A DNA stretch of 64,000 nt, from the NCBI RefSeq assembly GCF_032854445.1, contig NC_088307.1, positions 9,314,017-9,378,016 of the forward strand. The letters are read 5' to 3'. Position numbers and translations under genes: made by a program. Of the stretch, positions 1 to 11,206 are shown one piece after another; positions within the stretch are counted from its first letter, which is position 1; every line of letters begins with the position of its first letter. The notes under the pieces were generated by a model. It saw nothing but the letters and a program-made list of their open reading frames with translations, ran no database searches and was not told the origin of the DNA. Source of the DNA: Liolophura sinensis (taxonomy: Eukaryota; Mollusca; Polyplacophora; Chitonida; Chitonidae).

Positions 1-272
1 TGGTTGGTAGAGATTTTTTAATTTTTTTTTGTTTTTTTTTTGTTGCCAATGAAAAAGACACGGATTTGAATGAAATGAACAAGGAGGAAAAATGTGAAAA
101 AACACCCATGAAAAAAATCCAATAAAAACATTAGGGTACATTTTTGAAGCGTCAGCTGAGTATCTCCCAATGGACATCTGTCAGTAAGAGCCTGCTAAAC
201 TGAAGATCGGCTATGGCAAGAACAATGTTTTACCCCCCCAAAAAGTGGTGACAGTACAACCTCTGTAATTAC
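1..272. other. Intronic left edge, no exon recognised
   Basis: This stretch lies downstream (on the minus strand) of the last visible HENMT1 exon, whose donor GTAATT reads leftwards from base 272. I see no further methyltransferase exon in either strand, so the 3' part of the gene is outside the window. The first 50 bases are T-rich and low complexity. Confidence 0.5.
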
Positions 273-3200
273 CAGTTCTGAAATTCCTCTGTGGTCCACT
301 CAAACTTATGATCCCAGTGTCTGAAACCGGTCAGATCTGGAAACAACTGGTTGAAATCAGCATTTGGCGTCGTGATTAAAATGAGTCTGGGGCAAATTCT
401 TCCAAATATGGCATCAGGAAATGACTTGAGTTCAGGTTCTGTCAGATGTTCAATTCTGAAAGAAACAAGACGATGAAAACATGATGTGAATTTTACTAGC
501 ATCAATGAAGTTGCTCAGAGGAAAAAAATGTTTAATGTTTAAGAGGATTACACTAGATATTTTGAAAGGGTATTGAATATTGAAGGTACTGTTAGACTTT
601 GAAAAGAATTTATCTGCTAGCAAAACGATAAAAATCCTTAGCGCTATGCCTGAAGTCATGGACTATACTCTCAAAGATGACATAAATAAATCACAGTATA
701 TACTGCTTGATAAATACATTTACTTTGAATTAATTGGGAGAAATTCAATTTTATGGTCCATAAGGCCTATATTCAAATATTTAAATGAATTTTTTGCTGT
801 TCAAAAAATCAGAATCATGTGAAAGTATTTTAACAAACACTTTTCAGAGGTGTGTCTAATAAAGAGGACTTTTTATTTGATTCTTTTTATTGACTGTTTC
901 TTGACATCATACCTGACAACTTTTCACTCATAAGATGGCAGTCTGCTTTATGGTTGCAACAAACTGGAGTAAATCCCAACTTCAGAAAGTTACAGACAAA
1001 TTTTTCCACATGTGACACCTAGATATGCACATCACACTGTCATCAATTCAATTCACAATTCAATTCAATTCAATTCAAATTCATGCACATCACATCGGTC
1101 AAAGACAAGTGGTCATGAACGAACGCTAAACCTAAACCTGCACCTAATGTCTCTTCACGCTTGAATTAAGATTTTAAAATACATGCACCCTACTAAACAA
1201 AAGACGAACAATACAGATATTAGGCACTGTATTTCACCTGTATGATAAAGTATCATTTTTAAGAATGTGCCTCTACCATGGTCACAGTGTCACACTTAAT
1301 CAAGGATAAACACAGCACAGTGTCACAGAATCACAGCTCTATGAAGGTCACAGTGTCAAACTTAATCAAGGATAAACATAAAGCAGTGTCACCGAATCAC
1401 AGCTCTATGAAGGTCACAGTGTCACACTTAATCAAGGATAAACACAGCAGTGTCACAGAGACACAGCTCTACGAAGGTCACAGTGTCAAACTTAATCAAG
1501 GATAAACATGGCACAGTGTCACAGAATCTCAGCTCTACGAAGGTCACAGTGTCACACTTAATCAAGGATAAACATGGCACATTGTCACAGAATCACATAT
1601 CTATGAAGGTCATGGTGTCACACTTAATCAAGGATAAACTTAGAACAGTGTCACAGAATCACAGCTCTACAAAGGTCACAGTATCACACTTAATCAAGGA
1701 TAAACATGGCCCATTGTCACAGAATCACATATCTATGAAGGTCACAGTGTCACACTTTATCAAGGATAAACATGGCACAGTGTCACAGAAACACATATCT
1801 ATGAAGGTCACAGTGTCACAGTTAATCAAGTATAAACACAGAACAGTGTCACAGAATTACAGCTCTACCTAGGTCACAGTGTCACAATTAATCGAGGATA
1901 AACATGGCAAAGTGTCACAGACTCACAGTTCTATCATGGTCACAGCATCACACTGAGCCACCCTGGGGTCATAATCTGTCACACTACCCAGGTACATCTC
2001 GACGGTCAGCGGGTTGTCCCGAGGGTCCAGGTGGTCAGTTATTAGTGGCTGGATCTTGTGTTTGCTCAACTCAAGGGTGACCACATCTCTGTCAACCAAG
2101 CCTATTCTCTCCAGACAGGCCACCTGCCTCAGGTACATCATGATCTGACATTCCGCACAGCCAAAGTCTACCACCTGTCAAGGAGAGTGGAGCAGAAGAG
2201 AAAAGTGCTGGATCTATTTATTCATTTACTGATTTATTTTAGAAACAAAACATATCCTTGCCATATTCGAATCAGCTAGACAATACACAGCAGTTGGGAG
2301 TTGTCCCTCGTAGAATCGTCCATTGTCCAACCAGCAGAATATCATCCCATGTTCCAAGCACGTCTCATAACACCTCCCCAAAATCAATAAAACTCTCAGA
2401 GAGGGATGAAAAGAAAAGCGTACGTTACTGTCCATCTAGTAATTTGGACTCTTTTCTTGATCATTGTAGTAAATAGAGGATATTACACAATGTAGCTTGA
2501 ATACCATGTGATGAATATTTTTTTAAATGAAACGCATCAAGTGGGTTATTTCACAAGAAAAATATTTATGGTATTCAACCTTCACTGTTCACTATCGTAT
2601 TTATTATTTATATTTTGACAATACATGAACCATGATTTTGTTTATTTAAACAAGTTTAAGTAGTATTTTTATGCGTAGGTCTCCACAGACTTAAGCATAC
2701 AAAGCCATATCTTGTTGTGTGACGCACATGTAGGAATGTTAAAAGTTGCCCCAATCTGCGTTATGACGACATCGTCCCACAGAACTTGGACTGGAATGTC
2801 ATAAAACAAAATGTTTCTTCTTTGAAGTCATGGAGTCAGGGTGAAAATGATGAAAATGTAATAGCAAAAGTGATATCTAATTGAGTGAAATATCACCTTA
2901 ATCAGTGACGGGAATCCTGACGTTTCCCCTTTATATAAATAATAAAAAAGGCTCATATTGAATTATTTCAGTGCTAACTTACACTTTTTATCCCATGTTT
3001 TTCCAGGATGTCAGCACAAAACATGTACCGTTGACGGTACAGCGGTGGCGAGAATCGAGGACCCCCCAGTTTACCCTCATCTTCTGTAGCCTGTTTTGAC
3101 TGTTTGCTGCCCTCATCTTCATCTTTTGAAGAAGATTCTTTCATATATTTCACTGCAATGGTAGATATGTATTGTTCAAAAGTCACATGAAGAACCCAAA

Positions 3201-4074
3201 CTACGTAAATATGAAGTGATCGAACCAAAGTAGCAAATAGCTATCTAACTGTTATCTTGTCAAGTGTCACCTATCTTGCCTTTCTTTCTTGTTCTTCCAC
3301 CGCTTTGAGTACTTCTTGTTAAATAGTTCATTTGACATCAGTCAATTATTTATGAATATATCAAAAATAGAAATATGATATAAATATGACGATAAAGTTG
3401 AACACATTTGTAAATTGAAAATAACAAATTCTAGTGCAAATACATTTATTATAAAAAAAAATCTGCTTCATCTTCATTTATAACATTATTACACGAAGAC
3501 AATATATACCAAAAGGTGGTCCCAAATATCCAACATACATAAATTATTTTCAAGAGTCTTTTACTCTTTAAAGGAAAAATCAACCCCTTTTACAGCTCAC
3601 TTTTCGTCTTGAAAATAATTTCTGTAGTATTTTATGTTTTCTCCACCTTTACGTTACATTGGAGGGGGCCTAACTGGCTGAAACGGTTAGCGCACCATGA
3701 CCCAGGAGCCTCTCACCAATGCGGCTGCTATGAGTTCATATCCAGCTCAAGCTGGCTCCACTTCCAGTCGTATGTGGGAAAGTCTGAGAGCTTCCTGCAG
3801 ATGGTCATGTGTTTAACTCAGGCTCTAGCAGAATTTTCCTTACAATGTTCCTGGCTGATGTCGTATAAGTGAAATATTCTTGAGTACGGTGTAAAACACC
3901 AATTAAATAAAGAAATTTAAATTATATCGGTGGTGGCTGAACCTTTAGTAGCTTGAGTAAAGAGTCGTCTTTCACAATCCATTTCCACAGTTTCCACAAT
4001 CCATTTTTGGTAGTTTTTTAGTTTTCCTTACCATGTGCATCACCCTGCCCTTTCTCTTCACCTGCCTCACTCAT
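273..4074 (-). CDS. HENMT1: Small RNA 2'-O-methyltransferase HENMT1 (HEN1 homologue), 5' four coding exons, 3' end off window
   Basis: HEN1-family enzymes transfer a methyl group from SAM to the 2'-OH of the 3' nucleotide of piRNAs/siRNAs and so stabilise them. The exons I derive on the minus strand are 4074-4032 (ATG start, donor GTAAGG), 3152-2983 (acceptor TTGCAG, donor GTAAGT), 2174-1927 (acceptor TGACAG, donor GTGAGT) and 455-273 (acceptor TTTCAG, donor GTAATT). Phases join cleanly to about 214 codons. Visible landmarks are an acidic/Lys-rich N-terminus; PPLYRQRY at about 54-61, the family's entry motif; the SAM-binding loop VVDFGC at 72-77; the split E-L-I-E-H at 153-157; TTPNADFN at 182-189; and DHKFEW at 202-207. 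The E153/E156/H157/H203 set matches the metal-binding E-x-x-E-H...H of HEN1 enzymes, so the catalytic core looks intact. An AG just upstream of the ATG suggests an intron in the 5' UTR. Intron 1 holds a SINE, and the intron between exons 3 and 4 holds a 66-bp minisatellite. The remaining C-terminal exons lie to the left of base 1. Confidence 0.9.
1045..1079. repeat. (AATTC)n microsatellite
   Basis: Short run of AATTC pentamers inside the HENMT1 intron, imperfect at its left end. Confidence 0.8.
1278..1968. repeat. 66-bp minisatellite in HENMT1 intron, abutting exon 3
   Basis: About ten copies of a roughly 66-bp unit built around GGTCACAGTGTCACACTTAA and TCAAGGATAAACA (successive GTCACAG starts at 1281, 1347 and 1412). 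The array runs directly into the 3' end of HENMT1 exon 3: the last coding bases plus the splice donor (about 1915-1960) match the repeat unit at about 37 of 46 positions by eye. The open frames across it arise from the 66-bp period being a multiple of three and are not genes. Confidence 0.9.
3662..3920 (+). mobile_element. tRNA-headed SINE, plus orientation
   Basis: Near full-length but diverged copy of the window's main SINE. It has a GGGGCCT...GGTTAGCGC tRNA-like head, a central GAGTTCA B-box-like segment, a body ending AAATATTCTTGAGTACGG, and a TAAATAAAG tail. It sits in HENMT1 intron 1. Confidence 0.85.
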
Positions 4075-4307
4075 AACAGCAAAATCTTCTGAAATACCAT
4101 TGATACACAAATAGAAAAAAAATAATTCAATAATAATATAATTGGAAATTTACCAGGTCGTTGGCAGTGAAGGACATTCTTGTGAGGTCAGAGATCAGAA
4201 TTAATAAATACAATCAATTGGTCAACAGAATATAAAAGTGACTGAAGTTGAATGCTGCACTCAATAATTTAGTCCTCATACGAGAGTCGGATTTATGGAC
4301 AACTGAT

Positions 4308-4490
4308 TTATTTATTTTTTTGGTGTTTACACCATCCTTAAGAACATTACACTTATATGATGACAACCAGCATTTTGGTGGGAGAAAACCGGCCAGAACC
4401 TAGGGGAAGCTCACGACCATCCGCAAGTTGCTGACCGACCTTCCCATTTACGGCTGGAGTGGAAGCCAGCATGATCGAGCTGGACTATGG
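4308..4490 (-). mobile_element. SINE fragment, minus orientation
   Basis: 3' half of the main SINE, starting with TTATTTATTTTTTTGGTG and carrying CCAGCATTTTGGTGGGAG. The tRNA head is missing, consistent with 5' truncation. Confidence 0.8.
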
Positions 4491-7400
4491 ACAAATGAAT
4501 GATTATGGCTTAATGCCACAACAGTAATATTTCAGCCATAGCGTAGTGGGATTAATGAATTAATGGATGAAGGAAACCGGACTGACCCCTTCACCATTAA
4601 TACCACACACCTACATGTAGTTTTGCCCCTAAAATATCAATATCAAAATGTACACAGCTAGAACTTATAAAGTGCACGTAATGCATTCTTCTGGGTCTAG
4701 GAATAAACTTAAGAAGAAGAAGAGGAAGAGCTTAGTTGTAACGTCCAATAGCCACATTGGCACTCCATGCTGCGCGCTACTACATTTGCCACAACTGAGC
4801 AGCCAGAGTCAAATTAGCAGCACCCAGTTGTGGACAGCAGCCTTTGAAGTTTGTGAATGCAGCTGCTTTCTATGGCCATTAAAATGGCAACATTTCAAAG
4901 TAACACTTTCTACCTGACATTTTCAGGTTTTCTATTGTGTTTACTACAAGTTAATGCAAATGGGAAGATGATTTTCATGGAAAAATCTCAGTGAAACTGA
5001 TATTATATGTTGTAAATATACCACCAAAAGGTTAAAGCACAGGTCATGAAGTGAAGACGACCACCCAGCTTCAGCCTACTGACAGATCAACACTTCGACT
5101 AAAAAGGCGGCCAGCTGTGTGGCTTATGCACCAAACTAAACCGAGTTGGAACTGGAGCCCTTTGTACAAAGTCATATTGAATAGGCAATCAAAAAGGCTG
5201 TCCTCTTAAGACTATGTTATTCTTTACCATGCACTTGTTAGAAAATATGGCTGCTTTGGACACATGCTTAGCAAGGATTATCTATGATCTCACAAAATGG
5301 GGTAATCTCCATAGGCAGAGCGACACGTAGTATTTCTTGTTTCATTTTCGATTTCCCACCCAGGGGGGGATAAGTTTGAGGCTCACTAATGAGCACATAA
5401 CTCTTTCAAGTCAAAACACGTGTATTTTTCGCGCAGACAGAATGGATCACAAGAAGCGAAACTTACATTTTATAAATACAGCTGGAGTCGCAGAGCATAA
5501 TAATTTTGACAGTCCCTTGGCCGTAGATTAAGCGCACAAAATAGTGCCTATTTGTAGCAAAAGATACATTCAAGTTAGGGAAAATAAATTGAAAATGCAA
5601 GCTGTAGATCGCCCCGTCTTCCTTCAGCGTCGTCGTCTCTTCTCAGCGCCCCCTGTCGGGTGACGGAGGCTTCCACAGGTGATCTGAACCATTGCCATCG
5701 CTATTTGGTGATAGAATGCGAGCTAGACGACGATTAGTTTGAAGAAATAAAATGTACTGGATAAAGCTTGGTTTGCCTATCAAACAAGAGTGATAACATT
5801 CGTCTGTTTGGAACCAGTAAAAATGAATGTTAAAGCTAACAAGCACCGCCGGGAATGTCGATGCGGGTAAATTAACCTCTGCTGCCGGTACCAAATGGAG
5901 TTAAATTCCTGGGCAGTGACATTTTTACCGTCCTTAAATTCATGTGAGTATGATAAAAACAAGACTGGGTTACCGTTAACTGGTGTTAACAGCTAGTTTG
6001 ACGTCAGCAAAATATATGTGAGAAAGACTACAGGCGAAAATAAAGCTGTGTCGCTTTTCACAATTTCAGGTCAGCGTGTCAACAACGGGCTCGCTTAGCA
6101 GAGTTTCTTGACCTGAGATTTTGACCTGAATCTCAAAGCATCTCTGCATGTGCGAGTATCTAACACTGTCCGTGGTTATCGTTCATGAACATACGTCAAA
6201 CTGATTTTATCTCAACATGTGATTTTGTACATGTTGGGATACAGATAGCCGAAGAAGAAGAAAAGCCTTCACTTCAAAAGTGCGTTAAAATTGTGAGTTA
6301 CATGTACGCCTTAACAATTTTATTTTAATGCTGTGGTTGGAGTGGAAATTTCATGACTAAATTATAGGCCTATCAAGTATCATTTATGTTCAAGTCTAAG
6401 TACGGAAATAATGCTACAAGTTTGGACTCAAGCCTACTGTAAGACCTCCATGGTATCCTGGGTCCTGCCTTTTTTTCAAGACAACCACATATCCTCGTGT
6501 CGATCCAACGGGCGCGCCAGGCCATATTTTAGAGCCACTGAATCGTTACGGTGGGGGGCGGGGGGGTGGAATTGGTTTTCCATATTTCTGGAGAGCATTC
6601 ATTTTTATACGTAATTCTGCCCCAAGGTTAAAGGCCATTAAGCCGGTCTAGGCAGCGGAAGCTTTGGGATGTGTACTACAGTTTTTGATGAAAAGTGGTA
6701 CGGCCTTGACCATGTCTTCCTACCTTACCACTGATTTTCTTGCAAATCTATTTTCTAAATTCTAAATATAAATTCTTCAGGTTAAAATGCTTGAGTGAGT
6801 ATATATGCTGGGAAAGCTAATTAAGCAGTCTTTCATGAAGCTAAATTGTTTATTAGAGATTTGTTAATTTTATTTCCTGCCACCAGTGCTTTTACTCAAA
6901 TTGTTGCTTTTACCTGTAATTAACACTGTTATTCATGTAATCCCTGATAGCTAGACAATAAGTTCAAATGTCATTCAAATGTCAACTCAACATACTAATT
7001 AATGAGCACAATTCTTTGATCTGCTTTAATCCTGGCAAACATGTACATACAAGTCCTGACTTTCTTAAACGGCACCCCAGCTCACCTCCCCTCCTCACAA
7101 CCCTGTGTGTTAAAGCCAGAATGGTTCGTGGTCAGTGAAGCATGAACTGACAGTTGTTATTCACATTACAGTGAAGTGGTTGCCAAGGCTGTTAAGGAAT
7201 TCAGTTTGCAAACACTCTCTCACTTTGTAGGTACATGTGGGTTAAATATGCAATGACCCGGCTGTTGTTGTTGTTGGATTTGGCATTGTAAAATGGAACA
7301 TGTTGTGATATAGGTCTATTATATCTTGTGGCACAATTTATCATGTGTCCTGATTTCACCAATGCCATTAGTACGCAGAGTTGACGTGATGACTGATGAG

Positions 7401-7764
7401 GCGGTACAACGATATATGGTGAGGATTTACCATTAATTTTGTGAATGATTAATTTTGTACCGGCTCCGTACTGGGCTTATAGTTTCATAAAGATGTCGTA
7501 CGTGTACGATAATTGCACATATAGGACAACGGTGCGGTAATAATGATGTACAAAACATCGTACGACAAATGTACAATAAAAAAATGTTGTGCGCTGCTTG
7601 GTGAATCTGACCCCGTGCCCATGAAAGGTATGCTATTGAGAGCCAGATTTACCGAGTTGATTATGTGTTAGCTACAACAAGCAGCTCTGTGAGTCTATCT
7701 GTTGTTAGGTCTATCTGCCCAGGTCAATCGGTCAAATTTTTTGATATCCTCTCTCTAAACATGG
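4491..7764. other. Intergenic region between divergent HENMT1 and PIP5KL1, no gene recognised
   Basis: No convincing exon on either strand. Bases 5600-5700 and 6480-6570 are locally GC/CpG-richer than their surroundings and could hold a promoter or 5' UTR exon for one of the flanking divergent genes, but no core-promoter motif decides this. The short open frames here look like chance. Confidence 0.4.
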
Positions 7765-7768
7765 ATTC

Positions 7769-8006
7769 TAGCACAGCGCAATGACCCAGGAGCCTCCCAC
7801 CAGTGCTGTCGCTGTGAGTTTAAGTCCAGCTCATGCTGGCTTCCTCTCCGGCCGTACATGGGAAGGTTTTCGAGCAACCTGCGGATGGTCGTGGGCTGCC
7901 CCCGGGCTCTCCCTGTTTTCCTCCCACCATAATGCTAGCCGCCGTCGTATAAGTGAAATATTCTTGAGTACGGCGTAAAACACCAATCAAATAAATAAAT
8001 AAACAT
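7769..8006 (+). mobile_element. SINE, plus orientation, nearly complete
   Basis: Starts inside the tRNA-like head (AGCGCAATGACCCAGGAG), has an intact body with ACCATAATGCTAGCCGCC, then GTAAAACACCAATC and an AAATAAATAAATAAA tail. Confidence 0.9.
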
Positions 8007-8819
8007 GGATTGTTCACTTGAGGCACCCTGTGGGACGGGGAGGGGTGGGGGAATGTTATGATGTCATACTAGCTATCGCAAATTTGCATTTTATATTCAG
8101 TTCAGTTCGTTCAGGTGAATTACTTTTAGAGACGTAAAATTTAGCCCACAAAAGTGCATTTGTAGACACAAATAAATGTCATGTACAAAATATTATTTTT
8201 GGTGCTCAGACTTCCAGTTTTCCCATAGAATATCATCCTATGTTCCAAATAAGTGTGTGTAAAACTGTGTATAAAATACACAACTCCATGTCCCAATGGA
8301 TAAAACCCTAAGGTAGTGATTTCAGTGTCTCTTGATAATGAATTTTAGGAGCTTTTGTGAAGGTAATCAATTTAAGTGTGCCATTTAGAGAGTTTTAGAA
8401 TACTGTATTTCACCTAAAGTTTGGCCTGTAAAAGTGCACTTTCAGCAGAACATGAAGGTCTTATACAATTACACATTTGATGCGAACACGTGAAGAGAAA
8501 TTAGTCAAACTGCACAAAAACTCAAAAGTGGTCTTCTCAAGGTGGATGAAATAATCAGAATAAAGCAAGATGTGTCACTTGAAAGAAGCTTGAAAGGTGA
8601 ATTAATTGCCTTTCAGTCACTATAAAACAAGACTAAGCTTGAGTTCAATCCCAGCTCTGGCAGGGAATTGTCTGCATTCCGCTGCACGCATTGTTCTTTG
8701 GACCTGTCACCTTGGTGGCAATAAGTACATGGTCGAGGGTGCTCTTTTTGTGTCGAGACCTACTCTACATGAAGTTACGTGATGGGGATCACTTGATTTA
8801 CATCAAACTGGAATATGTC

Positions 8820-8962
8820 ACGGTCTGCCAAAAGTTGATGAGTTTCTACGTACTCCGGGCATTCCAGTTTCCTCCACCCATGGAACTGGCTGCCGGCATA
8901 CAAGTGAAAACTTCTTGAGTATGGAGTTAAACAACACAGAAATAAATAGATAAATAAATAAT
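8820..8962 (+). mobile_element. Highly diverged SINE 3' fragment
   Basis: The body end (GCATACAAGTGAAAACTTCT followed by TGAGTATGGAGTTAAACAAC) and an AAATAGATAAATAAATAA tail are recognisable. The upstream portion back to about 8690 may also belong to it but is too diverged to call. Confidence 0.65.
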
Positions 8963-9014
8963 AGGGCCTTGTGACCTGCACTGATTGTTTATAGTATTAG
9001 CTCACATAATTGAG

Positions 9015-9592
9015 CTCTATTTTTTGGTCCATAAATCTAGATCAAACAGAATTCTAGATCATAAATCATGAACAAACAGAATTCTGGTCCATAAATCAAG
9101 AACAAACAAAATTCTGGGCCATAAATCAAGGACAAACAGAATTCTGGGTCATAAATCAAGAACAAACAGAATTCTGCTCCATAAATCTAGAACATACATT
9201 ACAGATTTCTAGGCCACAAATCTAGAACCAACAGAATTCTGGGCCATCAATCAAGAACAAACAAAATTCTGGGCCATAAATCAAGAACAAACAGAATTCT
9301 GAGCCATAAATCAGGGACAAAAAGAATTCTGGGCCATAAATCTAGAACATACAAATAGAATCCTGGGCCATAAATCTAGAACATACAAACAGAATTCTGG
9401 GCCATAAATCTAGAACATAGAGAATTCTGTTCCATAAATCTAGAACGTACATTACAGATTTCTTGGCCACAAATCTAGAACAAACAGAATTCTTGGCCAT
9501 AAATCTAGAACATGCAGAATTCTAGGCCATAAATTTAGAATATACATTACAGAATTCTAGTCCATAAATCTATAACATACAGAATTCAATTG
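9015..9592. repeat. 30-bp minisatellite with EcoRI-like GAATTC in most units
   Basis: About 18 imperfect units of roughly 30 bp (GGGCCATAAATC, (A)AGAACA, AACAGAATTCT). A longer variant unit includes TACATTACAGA. It lies about 1.6 kb upstream of the PIP5KL1 start codon. No coding signal. Confidence 0.9.
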
Positions 9593-10894
9593 TTCTATTA
9601 AATTGGTTTATGGTTACTCTGAAATGCATTTGAAACATTGAATTCTATTGTAGGGCTTTTTCTGAGCATATATTGTGACCAGTGATGTCACATCAGGTTT
9701 TTGCTTACTAAAGTAGACAAACAGCTAGACTTCTGCATTAAAAATGCATACAACTTCAACCAGAGCAATGAATGTATTTGACTGGCCAAAAATATGGATG
9801 TCAAGACATTATTCCTCGCTGGGTCCCAACAGACCAGTATAGAATCCATTTTAAACATATTTATATGCGTTGGGAAAAGTCGAAAAAGAAGAACTCAAAC
9901 TATTTTCCTCGACAATGTTTACTTGTCTTTCATCTGACCTACACTTCATTTTAGTGTTTTCTTTGTGTTTAATATTTGAACCCCTGGATGTTAAAAATGT
10001 TGGAGTGTCTGCCAGTAGTATTGTCAGACAGGCCCAGTCTGTGTATTATTTACCAACTTGGTATTTCTAACAAGAAACGGCTCCCCTGTTTCTGATATTT
10101 ATTGTCCCTTGGCAAACAAGAAATTATTCATGCTTTTTGCATTGTTTGAGAAATGTTTCCAGACGTGGGGCAGTAAGTTTTAAGTTACATCTTGTAGGCA
10201 GGCTTTATGTAGGTTGCAGTGCTACCTCCAGAAATGGTTATTTGGGTCTGTAGCATTTCTGGTGTCAACACGCAGTCGAAATCTTCCTTGCCACACAAGG
10301 TACAGATATCTCATAGGCAAGAGAATGGTTCCATATCCTGTCACTTCTGAGTTCCAAAAGGACTTTCTGTTTGAGGTTTGGGTGCTGTTTTTTTTTTCAG
10401 TTTTTCTCAAAAACACAGCCTTTTGATGGAAAAAGGCTCAAGGTGTTTCTGAACTGAGCTATTGTACATTTTGAGAGAAAAAAAGAAATATGCATGTTTG
10501 AAGTTGCTTCAAAGTTTATTTGGTGTGGGAAAATGAGCAGGGTTTGTACAGCATTAAAAGCCATAACCAAGCATTTAGGTGTGAGTTTTAAATATATACA
10601 AAGCTGTTCGAGCACTTCTCACGGCAGGTGATCTGATCCAGGTCATGAGGATTAGCCACGCCACAGGAAACAAAAGAGGATTAAAGCCACCCATGATGAT
10701 ACCTCTTTGACGTGCTTGAACAATTTTGGCCATATTATGTCTTTTAAGATATTAAGATTTGTTTTTAAGTGTTCTCTTAAATACACGAAAACTAACACCC
10801 GTGAGCATATTTTTGGAGAAAATCAGCGGAAATAAATTCCCGCTAATAATAAGTACTTTACAGTATCTGTTATAAACACATTTTCCATCAGTTG
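9593..10894. other. Intergenic, no gene recognised
   Basis: AT-rich DNA without repeat structure or exon-like segments that I can support. It may contain 5' UTR sequence or promoter of PIP5KL1, whose start codon follows an AG acceptor at 11199-11200. Confidence 0.4.
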
Positions 10895-11120
10895 AACGGG
10901 GAATTGATTGGTGTTTAACGCTCTCTGCACAAGCATTTTTCACTCATTCGACAGTAGTCGGGTTTATGGGTGCAGGAAACACCATCAATCTTACCCAGGT
11001 ACCTGATAAAACCTCGTGACTTGAACGTGGAACCAAAACAGCGAGAGCTGGATTTGAACCTGTGACCTCTTGGATTAAGGGCTTGACAGTTGCAGTAACC
11101 AAGCACTTTAACCATCTTGG
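10895..11120 (-). mobile_element. Second, distinct tRNA-derived SINE
   Basis: On the minus strand this reads GGTTAAAGTGCTTGGTTACT (A-box-like) then a canonical B box GGTTCAAATCC, followed by a body different from the main SINE, and ends GTTAAACACCAATCAATTCC. The shared last bases (AACACCAATCA) with the main SINE suggest a common 3' tail recognised by the same LINE. Only one copy was seen here. Confidence 0.7.
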
Positions 11121-11206
11121 TTCATCCTGCCTCAGTTAATTCATCAGTTCGTATAAACACTGTAACTGGAAATTTAGAAATTTGTTTCTTCGCCTGACAG
11201 CTCACC

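Noticed and set aside
1278-1872. ORFs in the 66-bp array
   Set aside because: Repeat-driven open frames on the strand opposite HENMT1, inside its intron.
5780-5962. Possible exon with donor-like ATGTGAGT near 5943-5950
   Set aside because: No homology, no matching acceptor and frame support; could be a 5' UTR exon of PIP5KL1 but nothing in the sequence decides.
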